64,000 bases of DNA, taken from contig PKWM01000042.1 in the NCBI GenBank assembly GCA_003133245.1, forward strand, positions 1 to 64,000, in the 5' to 3' direction. Both the position numbers and the translations under genes were made by a program. Of this stretch, positions 7,751 to 15,108 are shown piece by piece (the first letter of the stretch is position 1; each line of letters opens with the position of its first letter). The DNA comes from Rhodoferax sp. Its GTDB lineage: Bacteria; Pseudomonadota; Gammaproteobacteria; Burkholderiales; Burkholderiaceae_C. Below the pieces are notes generated by a model. It was not told the DNA's origin and ran no database searches. It saw only the letters and a list, made by a program, of their open reading frames with translations.

Positions 7751-8143
7751 TCAAGCTATGCCATTAGCGACAAAGGTCGCGGTTTGGGAGCCTCCTCCAG
7801 TGATCGTGCATGACGCAGTGGATCCGGCCGCTACGGCTGCGCTAGTGATGGTGAAACCGGAGGGCAAACCACCTTGCAGCGCAGTGCCTACGCTTGAGCA
7901 ATCCGAGACCGCAATCCCCTTCGACGAAAAACCCGAGCGGATTGCATAATTACTGGCGGAAGCCGAGCCCAAAGCGCCGGCGATGCCTTGGGTGGCTGCC
8001 AGTTGAGCATCGGTTGTCAGCGAGTTGTACTTGGGAATTGCCACTGCTGCCAGAATGCCGATGATGACGATCACGATGATCAGTTCGATCAGGGTGAAGC
8101 CGGCTTGCAGTGACTTAATGTGGCGTTGTTGTTTGATAGCCAT
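7751..8143 (-). CDS. mshA: MshA-type major pilin
   Basis: A 130-aa prepilin. The ATG at 8143 has a GGAG ribosome site 7 bases upstream and gives a 15-residue leader ([15 protein letters not shown]); the longer frame to 8203 is not needed. Mature sequence begins [20 protein letters not shown], followed by [21 protein letters not shown], which is close to MshA and type IVa pilins. Two Cys (SDCSS and ASCTI) likely form the C-terminal disulfide loop. The Ser/Thr-rich C-terminal half offers acceptor sites for the GT41 enzyme of the same arm. It is the first gene of the minus arm and has a plausible promoter. Confidence 0.88.
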   Translation of the reverse strand: MAIKQQRHIKSLQAGFTLIELIIVIVIIGILAAVAIPKYNSLTTDAQLAATQGIAGALGSASASNYAIRSGFSSKGIAVSDCSSVGTALQGGLPSGFTITSAAVAAGSTASCTITGGGSQTATFVANGIA

Positions 8144-8223
8144 GATGATTCTCCAAAAAAACGGGTAAAACTTGTGTGAACACGGTCGCAGTCTAACGGA
8201 CAAACTGCCCTCCCTGCAACAGG

Positions 8224-8252
8224 GTTTTAGGGAAATTCTTTTTTGTTGTCAA
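8224..8252 (-). promoter_or_regulatory. Candidate mshA promoter
   Basis: TTGACA (8247-8252, minus strand), 17 bases, TAAAAC (8224-8229). The -35 box is a perfect consensus. A transcript would start near 8216, leaving a leader of about 70 bases before mshA. Confidence 0.5.
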
Positions 8253-8284
8253 AATGCAAGTTCGACCTTTGCAAAAGTGCCGAC

Positions 8285-8313
8285 TTGCTTTAGCATGCCG
8301 CAAACGGTTAAAT
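8285..8313 (+). promoter_or_regulatory. Candidate promoter of the mshI-mshN arm
   Basis: TTGCTT (8285-8290), 17 bases, TTAAAT (8308-8313), in the 228-base gap between mshA and mshI. It is a weak match, placed back to back with the mshA promoter. Confidence 0.3.
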
Positions 8314-8350
8314 AATAAGGGGCTGGGTGATCCTTAGATCCGGGCACACA

Positions 8351-8382
8351 AAAAAATGCAACTAAGAAAAAATGCAACTAAG
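8351..8382 (+). repeat. Perfect 16-bp tandem duplication over the mshI start codon
   Basis: AAAAAATGCAACTAAG occurs twice head to tail (8351-8366 and 8367-8382). Each copy carries an ATG. The second (8372) opens mshI; the first (8356) is in another frame and gives only 13 codons before a stop at 8395-8397. Confidence 0.95.
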
Positions 8383-9319
8383 CTGGCCAATCATTAAAGC
8401 CGAAGCCAAGAATTGGACGGCGCTGGACGCGGGAGCCGACGGCGTTATGGTCGGTGTGAGCGTGCGCCGAGGCGTGCGGCCACAAGTTCTCAAGTGCGCG
8501 CGCAGTGCCCCGGGCTCGGTCGGGGCCGAGGCGCTGGCAGGGCTGGCAAACCAGATTGGCGTGGTGGGCTGGCCCTGGACAACGCCTCTCAAACGCGGTG
8601 ACTACAAGATGCTGGTGGTGCCAGAGCCGCCCGTCTTGGCCGCAGAAATTGAGCGCAGCCTGCGCTGGACGCTGGGCGCCATGGTTGACTTTCCCATTGA
8701 CGAAGCCAATGTGGCGTGGATGAAAATCCCCACCGCTGAATTTCAGCCCAATCGGCCAAAGCACATTTATGCCATCATCGCGCGCAAGTCGGTGCTGAAG
8801 GAGCAGCTTGCCCTGTTCCAGAAGGCCAAGCTGAACCTGGGGGCTATCGACGTGCGCGAGACAGCGCAGCGCAACATTGCGGCCCTGATCGAGAAAGCGG
8901 GCGAAGGGCTGTGCCTGCTGAGCGTCGGGCTGGCTGGCATGACAATCACCTTTACCATGGGCGGTGAGCTGTACCTGGACCGCTTCATCGAGCAGCCGCT
9001 CGATGAAATCGTTGCGGCCGATGAAGCCGGGCGGCAAAACATTTTTGAGCGCATTGCCTTGCAGGTGTCGCGTTCGGTTGACTTCATCAGCCGTAATTTC
9101 TCTTTCATGCCGGTCGGGCGCATCGTGCTGGCGCCGTTACCGACACCGCTCGGGCTGCTTGATTATCTAGCGCAAAACCTGCCGGTTCCGGTGGAACTGC
9201 TGGACCTGGCCAACGTGTTCGATCTGTCCCTCACGCCTGAGTTGCAGGCGCCGGAGAATCAGGCGCGCTATTTTGTCGCACTTGGCGCAGCGCTGCGCGG
9301 CATGGGGAGTAAGCCATGA
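8372..9319 (+). CDS. mshI: MshI, PilM/actin-like pilus assembly protein
   Basis: A 315-aa protein with the MshI/PilM fold pattern: an N-terminal strand region (ADGVMVGVSVRRG), a central VAWMKIPTAEFQ segment, AERN-type helices (ETAQRNIAALIEKAGEGLCLLSVG) and a C-terminal YFVALGAALRGM. It is the first gene of the plus arm and overlaps the next gene by 4 bases (ATGA). MshI is a cytoplasmic or inner-membrane platform component linked to the PilN/PilO-like proteins. The start lies in the second copy of a 16-bp tandem duplication, and no strong ribosome site is seen before it, so the exact start is less sure than the gene. Confidence 0.85.
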   Translation: MQLSWPIIKAEAKNWTALDAGADGVMVGVSVRRGVRPQVLKCARSAPGSVGAEALAGLANQIGVVGWPWTTPLKRGDYKMLVVPEPPVLAAEIERSLRWTLGAMVDFPIDEANVAWMKIPTAEFQPNRPKHIYAIIARKSVLKEQLALFQKAKLNLGAIDVRETAQRNIAALIEKAGEGLCLLSVGLAGMTITFTMGGELYLDRFIEQPLDEIVAADEAGRQNIFERIALQVSRSVDFISRNFSFMPVGRIVLAPLPTPLGLLDYLAQNLPVPVELLDLANVFDLSLTPELQAPENQARYFVALGAALRGMGSKP

Positions 9320-9918
9320 GCCAGCAGATTAACCTGTTGACACGCGAGCGCAAGCCGGTGGGTGCTGCGCTGGCTGCGTTGGCCGTGGTGGCTGTGGTGC
9401 TGCTTGGCCTGTTGGCTTATGACGCAATGCTGCGCGCCGAGACCGCGCGGCTGGTGCAGAACGCTGATTCTGGCCAGCGCCAACTGAATCAGGCCAAAGC
9501 CGCCATGCAGGCGCTGCGCCAGCGCGCAGAGTCCAATAATGACGCAGCCAACCTCAAGGCTGAAATTGATGCGCTCAGGTCCAAGGCCGATGCAATCAGG
9601 CAGTGGGAGCAACTGATCAACAGCGGCACGCTGGGCAGCCCGCAGGGTTATGCGCAATACCTCAGCACGCTGGCCAGCGTGCCCGAGGAAGGGTTATGGA
9701 TCACCAGTTTTTCTGTTGGAAACACAGGCAAGCTGGTGAGCCTGAGCGGGCGGGCGCTGCGCAATGAGTCGGTGTTGCGCTATGCCGGGCGACTTAATGA
9801 AGCGTTCGCTCCACAGGGGGTGCAATTCAATTCGGTTGAGATGACGCCCGAGAATCTGGTCAAGTCGGCTGAGCCGGGCAAGCCCGTGCTAAGCACCGTG
9901 GCCTTTAAGTTGTTCTGA
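9316..9918 (+). CDS. PilN-like MSHA assembly protein (second MshI-type component)
   Basis: A 200-aa bitopic protein starting MSQQINLLTRERK, the usual INLL motif of PilN that binds the PilM-like partner. One membrane segment (about residues 18-37, AALAALAVVAVVLLGLLAYD) is followed by a coiled coil (about 45-100, AKAAMQALRQRAESNNDAAN) and a beta-rich periplasmic domain (GLWITSFSVGNTGKLVSLSG). The start overlaps the mshI stop by 4 bases and mshJ follows within 10 bases. In the PilMNO alignment complex this protein bridges the cytoplasmic protein and the periplasmic PilO-like partner. Confidence 0.82.
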   Translation: MSQQINLLTRERKPVGAALAALAVVAVVLLGLLAYDAMLRAETARLVQNADSGQRQLNQAKAAMQALRQRAESNNDAANLKAEIDALRSKADAIRQWEQLINSGTLGSPQGYAQYLSTLASVPEEGLWITSFSVGNTGKLVSLSGRALRNESVLRYAGRLNEAFAPQGVQFNSVEMTPENLVKSAEPGKPVLSTVAFKLF

Positions 9919-9927
9919 GTGCAAGCC

Positions 9928-10611
9928 ATGAAAAGATTCAAGCAAGCCCTGCTCAAGTTTCAAGCGCTGACGCTGCGCGAACAGTTGATGGCGGTGGTGG
10001 CGGCGGTTGCTGTGCTGTACTTTTTGTTTGATTGGGCCTTGCTCGGGCCACAACTCAAAGAGAGCAAAACCTTGCAAGGGCAAATAGCCCTGCAAAAGAC
10101 TGAACTCGATGCGCTGACCAAGGTGATGGCCGAGTTATCGACCAGCCAGCCGGTGGATGAGCTGAGCAAGGATCGCGCCGAGCGCGACGATTTGCGGGCC
10201 AGGGTGGCGCAGGCCGAGACCCTCTTCGGGCAGGCAGCGAGCCAAGCCCCGTTGGGCGAGCTGCTGCGTGCCATGGTTGTTGCCAGGCCCGACCTGACGC
10301 TGGTATCGTTCAAGACACTGCCGGCCGAAGTGTTTTACTCGCCGCCACCGGCTGCGGCCCCGAATGCCAAAGGCGCTGCGTCGGCACCCAAGCCAGCCGC
10401 ACCACTCCAACTGACGCTGTACAAGCATGGCGTTGAAGTGGCCGTCAAGGGCAAGTACCCGGCTTTGCTGGCTTATCTGCAAGGCCTGCAGAGCAGCCCG
10501 AACCGGATGTTCTGGTCCAGCGTCAAACTCGATGTAACGGCTTACCCGGATGAGACGCTCAGCGTGATTATTTACACCCTGAGCGATCGCGCCGATGTGC
10601 CTCTGGGCTAA
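9928..10611 (+). CDS. mshJ: MshJ, PilO-like inner-membrane assembly protein
   Basis: A 227-aa protein from the ATG at 9928 (a GTG at 9919 is also in frame). A single N-terminal membrane segment (about residues 20-38, LMAVVAAVAVLYFLFDWALL) precedes a coiled coil (about 45-110) and a PilO/GspM-like periplasmic domain. A Pro/Ala linker (PPPAAAPNAKGAASAPKPAA) splits the domain near 135-155. It starts 9 bases after the PilN-like gene and precedes mshK by 6 bases. Family knowledge places it in the periplasmic connection between platform and secretin. Confidence 0.8.
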   Translation: MKRFKQALLKFQALTLREQLMAVVAAVAVLYFLFDWALLGPQLKESKTLQGQIALQKTELDALTKVMAELSTSQPVDELSKDRAERDDLRARVAQAETLFGQAASQAPLGELLRAMVVARPDLTLVSFKTLPAEVFYSPPPAAAPNAKGAASAPKPAAPLQLTLYKHGVEVAVKGKYPALLAYLQGLQSSPNRMFWSSVKLDVTAYPDETLSVIIYTLSDRADVPLG

Positions 10612-10617
10612 GGTGAA

Positions 10618-11046
10618 ATGATGATGTCAAAGCTTGATGGGGCTCGATTTTCTGCGCTGTTGCTGCTCGGCTTGGGCAGCATGGCTGTGGCGCACGCTGA
10701 TTCTCTGGCCGACCCGACCCGCCCTGCCCCCGAGTGGCTGGCGGCGCAGCCGGTGGTGCCGGGGGCCGAAGCGGTAAGCGACGGCACGGCATCCGGCGTG
10801 CAGGTCATTGTGGTGGGCCCCGCGCGCAAGTTTGCCATCATCGATGGTCAGCTGGTCCACTATGGCCACACCCATAACGGCGCCAGGCTGGTGGGTATTG
10901 CGCCCGAAAGTGTAGTGCTGCTAAAAGATGGCAGCAAAGAGAAACTCAGCATGAGCCCGGCGGTTGAAAAAAAGGTCCTGTCATCCAAGCCCGAGGCCAG
11001 CAAGATCAAGTCCCGAAAAAAAGTGGTGAATGGAGAAGGTAAATGA
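10618..11046 (+). CDS. mshK: MshK, periplasmic pilus biogenesis protein
   Basis: A 142-aa protein with an N-terminal signal peptide (ALLLLGLGSMAVAHA) and then DSLADPTRP, the short DPTRP-type motif of MshK, PulC and PilP-like proteins. A small beta domain (VQVIVVGPARKFAIIDGQLV, then GARLVGIAPESVVLLKDGS) matches the GspC HR-like fold, and the tail is Lys-rich. It overlaps mshL by 4 bases (ATGA). Such proteins contact the secretin in the periplasm. Confidence 0.78.
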   Translation: MMMSKLDGARFSALLLLGLGSMAVAHADSLADPTRPAPEWLAAQPVVPGAEAVSDGTASGVQVIVVGPARKFAIIDGQLVHYGHTHNGARLVGIAPESVVLLKDGSKEKLSMSPAVEKKVLSSKPEASKIKSRKKVVNGEGK

Positions 11047-13010
11047 AGCGATTTCTAATCCCCTGCATGGTCGCATTATTGGGTGGGTGCAACTCCCTGT
11101 ATCCACCGCACGACAAGTCGGCCCAAAACCGGATCGGTGAAGAGCTGAAACAAGCGGCCGCTGTGTCGCAGGAGAAGGCGGCGGGTGCGGTGCTGCCGCC
11201 GTCGGTTAGCAGCTCGCTGTTGCCTCCCCTGCGCAGCGGGATGCCCAAAGCATCTTCCCGCCAGCTTGAGCAGCGGTTTGATCTGGTGATGACCGATGCG
11301 CCGATCAACCAGGTATTGATGGCCATAGTGTCTGATACGCGCTACAGCATCTTGCTCAGTCCCAAAACTATTCCTCCGGGGCCAGCCGCAGCAGCGCAGG
11401 CGCTCATTCCGGGTCAAGTGGTGGCGGGCACTTCCCGGGCAACCGAGCGGCTGACGGTCAATCTCAAGGACGTGACGGTGTTCGAGTCGCTCGATGCCAT
11501 TCGGGAGCTGTATGGTTACGAATACACGGTGGACGGCACGCGCATTTACGTGCAACCGCCGGAGCTGAAAACTTCGCTGTACCAGGTCAATTACATTCTG
11601 GGCCAGCGCCGCGGTGTGAGTGATCTGCAGGTGATCGGCGGCGCGTCTTCAGGGTCTTCGTCGGGGTCTTCTTCCGGCACCGGCGGATCGACCGGCGCTA
11701 GCAGTGGCACCAGCGGCACCAGCGGTAGTGGCACGACGGGCGGCAGTTATTCCTCGATCCAAGCCAGCGCGTTGAGCACCATTTCCAAGTCCGATGTGTG
11801 GGGTGAGATGGAAGACGCGATACGTACCGTACTAGGCTGCCAGATTGCCAAGAGTCAGCCCAAAAACGGTGGCACCAGCAGTTCCAGCAATTCCACGCGG
11901 GCCGATGTGTCCTTCGTCGGTGAAACACAAGCGGGTGAGCAACTGCATGGTGTGGATGGCTGTAGCGACGGTCGCGCCATGACGGTCAACCAGACCAGCG
12001 GGACGATTCTGGTGCGCGGCATGCCCAAGGAATTGCGTTTGATCGAGAACCTGCTGCACTCGATGCAAATCAATATCGAACGCCAGGTGATCATCGAGGC
12101 CAAGATCATCGATGTCGAGTTGAACTCCGACTCGCAACAGGGCATTAACTGGGCCGGTTTTAATAAAGGGTGGCACCAGGTGTCGGTTGGGGCCAATACG
12201 AGCCTGATCGACGGGACTAAGAGTGCATCCGCTGGCAGTATCAACCCGGGAACCAGCCTGGGGGGCTTGCTCGGTACCCAGGTGCTGGGCACGGCGGCGC
12301 CCAATGCTTTTTCGGCCGGTTTGGGTGTAGCCTTGCAGTTCACTAATTTTTCAGCGTTGATCAATTTCCTGCAAACGCAGGGGCAGGTGCATGTGCTCTC
12401 CAGCCCACGGATTGCCACCCTGAACAACCAGAAGGCGGTTTTGAAAGTGGGCAGCGAGGAATCTTTCGTAACCAATGCGTCGGGCGGCCAAATCACGGCC
12501 GGTACGGGCGGCAGCCCTTCCACGGTCTCCAATCCGACCATTACCTATCAACCGTTCTTCTCCGGGATTTCACTGGATGTGACACCACAGATTGACGACG
12601 CCGACAGGATTACCCTGCATGTGCATTCGATGGTCAACAGCATTGCGGTCAAGGACAAGCTGGCGATCATCTCGGCATCGGGCGACAGGTCCTTGCCCTT
12701 TGCCGTGAACAGCATCAGTGAAACCGACAGCGTGGTCAAGACCAAAGACGGCCAGGTGATCGTGATTGGTGGTTTGATGACCGAGAGCGGAACTGACAAT
12801 CGGTCCAAAATACCCGGGCTGGGGGACGTTCCAGGTGCCGGCGCTCTCTTCAGCAACGGTGGCCAACAGACGGTCAAGCGAGAGCTCGTCATTCTGTTGA
12901 AGCCGACCGTGGTCAAGGGTGACAACGCCTGGTCTGATGACATCGCGGCCACGCAGGGGCGGATGCAGAGGATGGAAACCACTGCAGCACCGGATCAACC
13001 CCGCAATTAG
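11043..13010 (+). CDS. mshL: MshL, outer-membrane secretin (lipoprotein)
   Basis: A 655-aa secretin. A lipobox (VALLGGC, Cys16) marks it as a lipoprotein. Residues about 75-185 are the STN/N0-type domain (FDLVMTDAPINQVLMAIVSD, later TVFESLDAIRELYGYEYTVD). A Ser/Gly-rich linker at about 197-235 is followed by an N1-type domain and the secretin core from about 350 (RQVIIEAKIIDVELNSDSQQ, VLSSPRIATLNNQKAVLKVG, and the terminal KTKDGQVIVIGGLMTES and GLGDVPGAGALFS). It forms the pilus exit pore. It overlaps mshK by 4 bases and mshM follows in 8 bases. Confidence 0.92.
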   Translation: MKRFLIPCMVALLGGCNSLYPPHDKSAQNRIGEELKQAAAVSQEKAAGAVLPPSVSSSLLPPLRSGMPKASSRQLEQRFDLVMTDAPINQVLMAIVSDTRYSILLSPKTIPPGPAAAAQALIPGQVVAGTSRATERLTVNLKDVTVFESLDAIRELYGYEYTVDGTRIYVQPPELKTSLYQVNYILGQRRGVSDLQVIGGASSGSSSGSSSGTGGSTGASSGTSGTSGSGTTGGSYSSIQASALSTISKSDVWGEMEDAIRTVLGCQIAKSQPKNGGTSSSSNSTRADVSFVGETQAGEQLHGVDGCSDGRAMTVNQTSGTILVRGMPKELRLIENLLHSMQINIERQVIIEAKIIDVELNSDSQQGINWAGFNKGWHQVSVGANTSLIDGTKSASAGSINPGTSLGGLLGTQVLGTAAPNAFSAGLGVALQFTNFSALINFLQTQGQVHVLSSPRIATLNNQKAVLKVGSEESFVTNASGGQITAGTGGSPSTVSNPTITYQPFFSGISLDVTPQIDDADRITLHVHSMVNSIAVKDKLAIISASGDRSLPFAVNSISETDSVVKTKDGQVIVIGGLMTESGTDNRSKIPGLGDVPGAGALFSNGGQQTVKRELVILLKPTVVKGDNAWSDDIAATQGRMQRMETTAAPDQPRN

Positions 13011-13018
13011 TTCCTGCA

Positions 13019-13924
13019 ATGTACCGCCAGCATTTTGGTCTCAGGGAGTTACCCTTCAGCATCACGCCTGACACCAGTTATTTTTTCTCCTCGGAGAGCT
13101 CGCAGGAGGCTTTAAATACCCTGCTGATCGCGGCGCGCACCGGCGAAGGGTTCATCAAGATCACGGGCGAGGTGGGCACCGGCAAGACCCTGCTGTGCCG
13201 CAAGCTCATGTCCAGTCTGGGCGTTGGTTTTTATGTGGCTTATATCCCCAATCCCTACCTGGAGCCGCTGGCCTTGTTCATGGAGCTGGGCTCGGAGCTG
13301 GGGCTGGACATGGGGCAGGACGCGCACCCCAACCAGCACCTGCTGCTCAAGGCCGTGACCAACCGGCTGCTGGACCTGACCCGCGAGGGCAAGCGCGTGG
13401 TGGTTTGCCTGGATGAAGTGCAGGCAATGCCGATCGAGACCCTGGAGGCGCTGCGCTTGCTGACCAATCTTGAAACCGAGAAGCGCAAGCTGTTGCAGGT
13501 GATTATTTTCGGGCAGCCCGAGCTCGAGGCCAAGCTCAACTATCCATCGATCCGGCAACTCAAGCAGCGCATCACGTTTGACTACCACCTGGGCCCGCTG
13601 GCGCGCGCCGAGTCCGATTACTACCTGCATCACCGGCTGATGGTGGCTGGCTACCGTGGCGGCAGGTTGTTCACACCGATGGCGCTGTGGCTGATGCAAA
13701 AAAAAACAAGGCGCATTCCGCGTCTGCTCAATATCGTTGCGCACAAAGCCATGCTCAGCGCTTACGGCAAGGGCAAAAAATCGGTGGGTGTGTTCGACGT
13801 TCTGGCCGCCTCGAATGACACCGCCTCCCTGCGCGTTCACCGCTTGTTTGGAATGCAGGGTGCTCTTTTGTTAATTGTTCTTGGTGGCTCTCTGGCTGCC
13901 TTCGGATGGGTCTATCTACTATGA
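13019..13924 (+). CDS. mshM: MshM, ExeA-type AAA ATPase
   Basis: A 301-aa protein with Walker A GEVGTGKT (50-57) and Walker B VVVCLDEVQ (127-135), the standard ExeA/MshM ATPase layout starting MYRQHFGLRELPFSITPDT. A C-terminal membrane segment (last about 20 residues, ALLLIVLGGSLAAFGWVYLL) anchors it. In ExeA systems the ATPase helps secretin assembly with a peptidoglycan-binding partner. It overlaps mshN by 4 bases (ATGA). Confidence 0.88.
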   Translation: MYRQHFGLRELPFSITPDTSYFFSSESSQEALNTLLIAARTGEGFIKITGEVGTGKTLLCRKLMSSLGVGFYVAYIPNPYLEPLALFMELGSELGLDMGQDAHPNQHLLLKAVTNRLLDLTREGKRVVVCLDEVQAMPIETLEALRLLTNLETEKRKLLQVIIFGQPELEAKLNYPSIRQLKQRITFDYHLGPLARAESDYYLHHRLMVAGYRGGRLFTPMALWLMQKKTRRIPRLLNIVAHKAMLSAYGKGKKSVGVFDVLAASNDTASLRVHRLFGMQGALLLIVLGGSLAAFGWVYLL

Positions 13925-15048
13925 GTCTGATCAATAAGATGTTGCAGGATCTGGAGCAGCGCAACGACTCCGCCAAGAACGAGCCGCTGGCCGGGGAAGT
14001 GCGTGCGGTTCCTGGCGCATCGGCAACCCGGCCTGGTCTGCTGGCCGGACTGCTGGTGCTGGGCATTGTGATCATTGCTGCGGTCTGGATGGTGATGAAA
14101 CCCAAGGCAAGCTCGCCCGTTGCAGCGGTGAGCCCACCCGCTCCTGTTGTAGCGATGGCGTCCGTTGCTGCGCCCGTGGTGCCCGCGTCAGCACCAGCAC
14201 CGGTTCCTGTCGTGGTACCTGCCCCGGAGGTGGTAGCTGCTGCGACCGTTGCGGCGGTGCCCTCTGCTGCGTCCTCAGAGAAGACTGCGACCAAACGCCA
14301 GCGAGTTGCTGAAACAAAAATGAAGCCGCGTGCGGTGGCGCTGGTAGCGCAAGCAGAACCAGCCACCGCGCAGGCCGTGGTGAAGAAGCCGAGCAAAGTC
14401 GTGTCTGAAGAAACTGCACCGACCCCACCGCCTGCACCGAAACCACCGCCGCAGAGCCAGATGCAAAAGCACTTCAGCCCGCAGCAACAATCCGACAACT
14501 TGTACAAGCAGGCTGTCACGCAAATGCAACAAGGCAAGAGCAATGAGGCCAAACAGAGTCTGCGTCAGTCGCTGGAGGCGAACCCGGGCAACATCAAAGC
14601 GCGTCAGGTCCTGGTGGATATGCTGGTGGAGGGAAGCTATTTTGAAGAAGCGACGGCGCTCTTGCACGAGGGCTTGAAGCTGGCCCCCGAGCAAAGTGGC
14701 TTCTCCATGGCGCTGGCACGCCTGCAGCTCGACAGGGGTAACACGGCGGCGGCATTGGTTACCCTGGAGCAGGGCTTGCAGGCAGCCGGGGACGAGCCGC
14801 AATACAACGCTTTTTATGCCGTCCTGTTGCAAAGAGCGCAGCGCCATGAAGAGGCGGTGCGCCATTATCTGGTGGCGCTGCGCAGCGACCCAATGATGCC
14901 AACTTGGCTGGTGGGCATCGGTATTTCATTGCAGGCGCAGGGCAAGAACGTTGATGCAGCCGAAGCCTTTGGGCGCGCCCGGGATAGCGGGCAACTGACC
15001 CCGCAGCTGGGTCAGTTTGTCGAGCAGCGACTGAGCCAGTTGAAGTGA
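13921..15048 (+). CDS. mshN: MshN, TPR inner-membrane protein
   Basis: A 375-aa protein beginning MSLINKMLQDLEQRN, the MshN signature. The ATG at 13921 overlaps the mshM stop by 4 bases, so I prefer it to the upstream ATG at 13906. A membrane segment near residues 41-60 (LLAGLLVLGIVIIAAVWMVM) is followed by a long Ala/Pro/Val-rich linker (about 65-180) and TPR repeats (about 190-370, DNLYKQAVTQMQQGKSNEAK and later copies). It is thought to scaffold the periplasmic side of the machine. Confidence 0.85.
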   Translation: MSLINKMLQDLEQRNDSAKNEPLAGEVRAVPGASATRPGLLAGLLVLGIVIIAAVWMVMKPKASSPVAAVSPPAPVVAMASVAAPVVPASAPAPVPVVVPAPEVVAAATVAAVPSAASSEKTATKRQRVAETKMKPRAVALVAQAEPATAQAVVKKPSKVVSEETAPTPPPAPKPPPQSQMQKHFSPQQQSDNLYKQAVTQMQQGKSNEAKQSLRQSLEANPGNIKARQVLVDMLVEGSYFEEATALLHEGLKLAPEQSGFSMALARLQLDRGNTAAALVTLEQGLQAAGDEPQYNAFYAVLLQRAQRHEEAVRHYLVALRSDPMMPTWLVGIGISLQAQGKNVDAAEAFGRARDSGQLTPQLGQFVEQRLSQLK

Positions 15049-15108
15049 AGTTGCAAGGTGTCTGATTTCTGGAATGTTTGTCGAGAGTTATTGTCAAGGG
15101 GTACAAAA

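Noticed and set aside
8144-8371. Sigma-54-like GG/GC elements upstream of mshA
   Set aside because: The GG and GC pairs are 7 or 9 bases apart, not the required 10, and a good TTGACA promoter is present.
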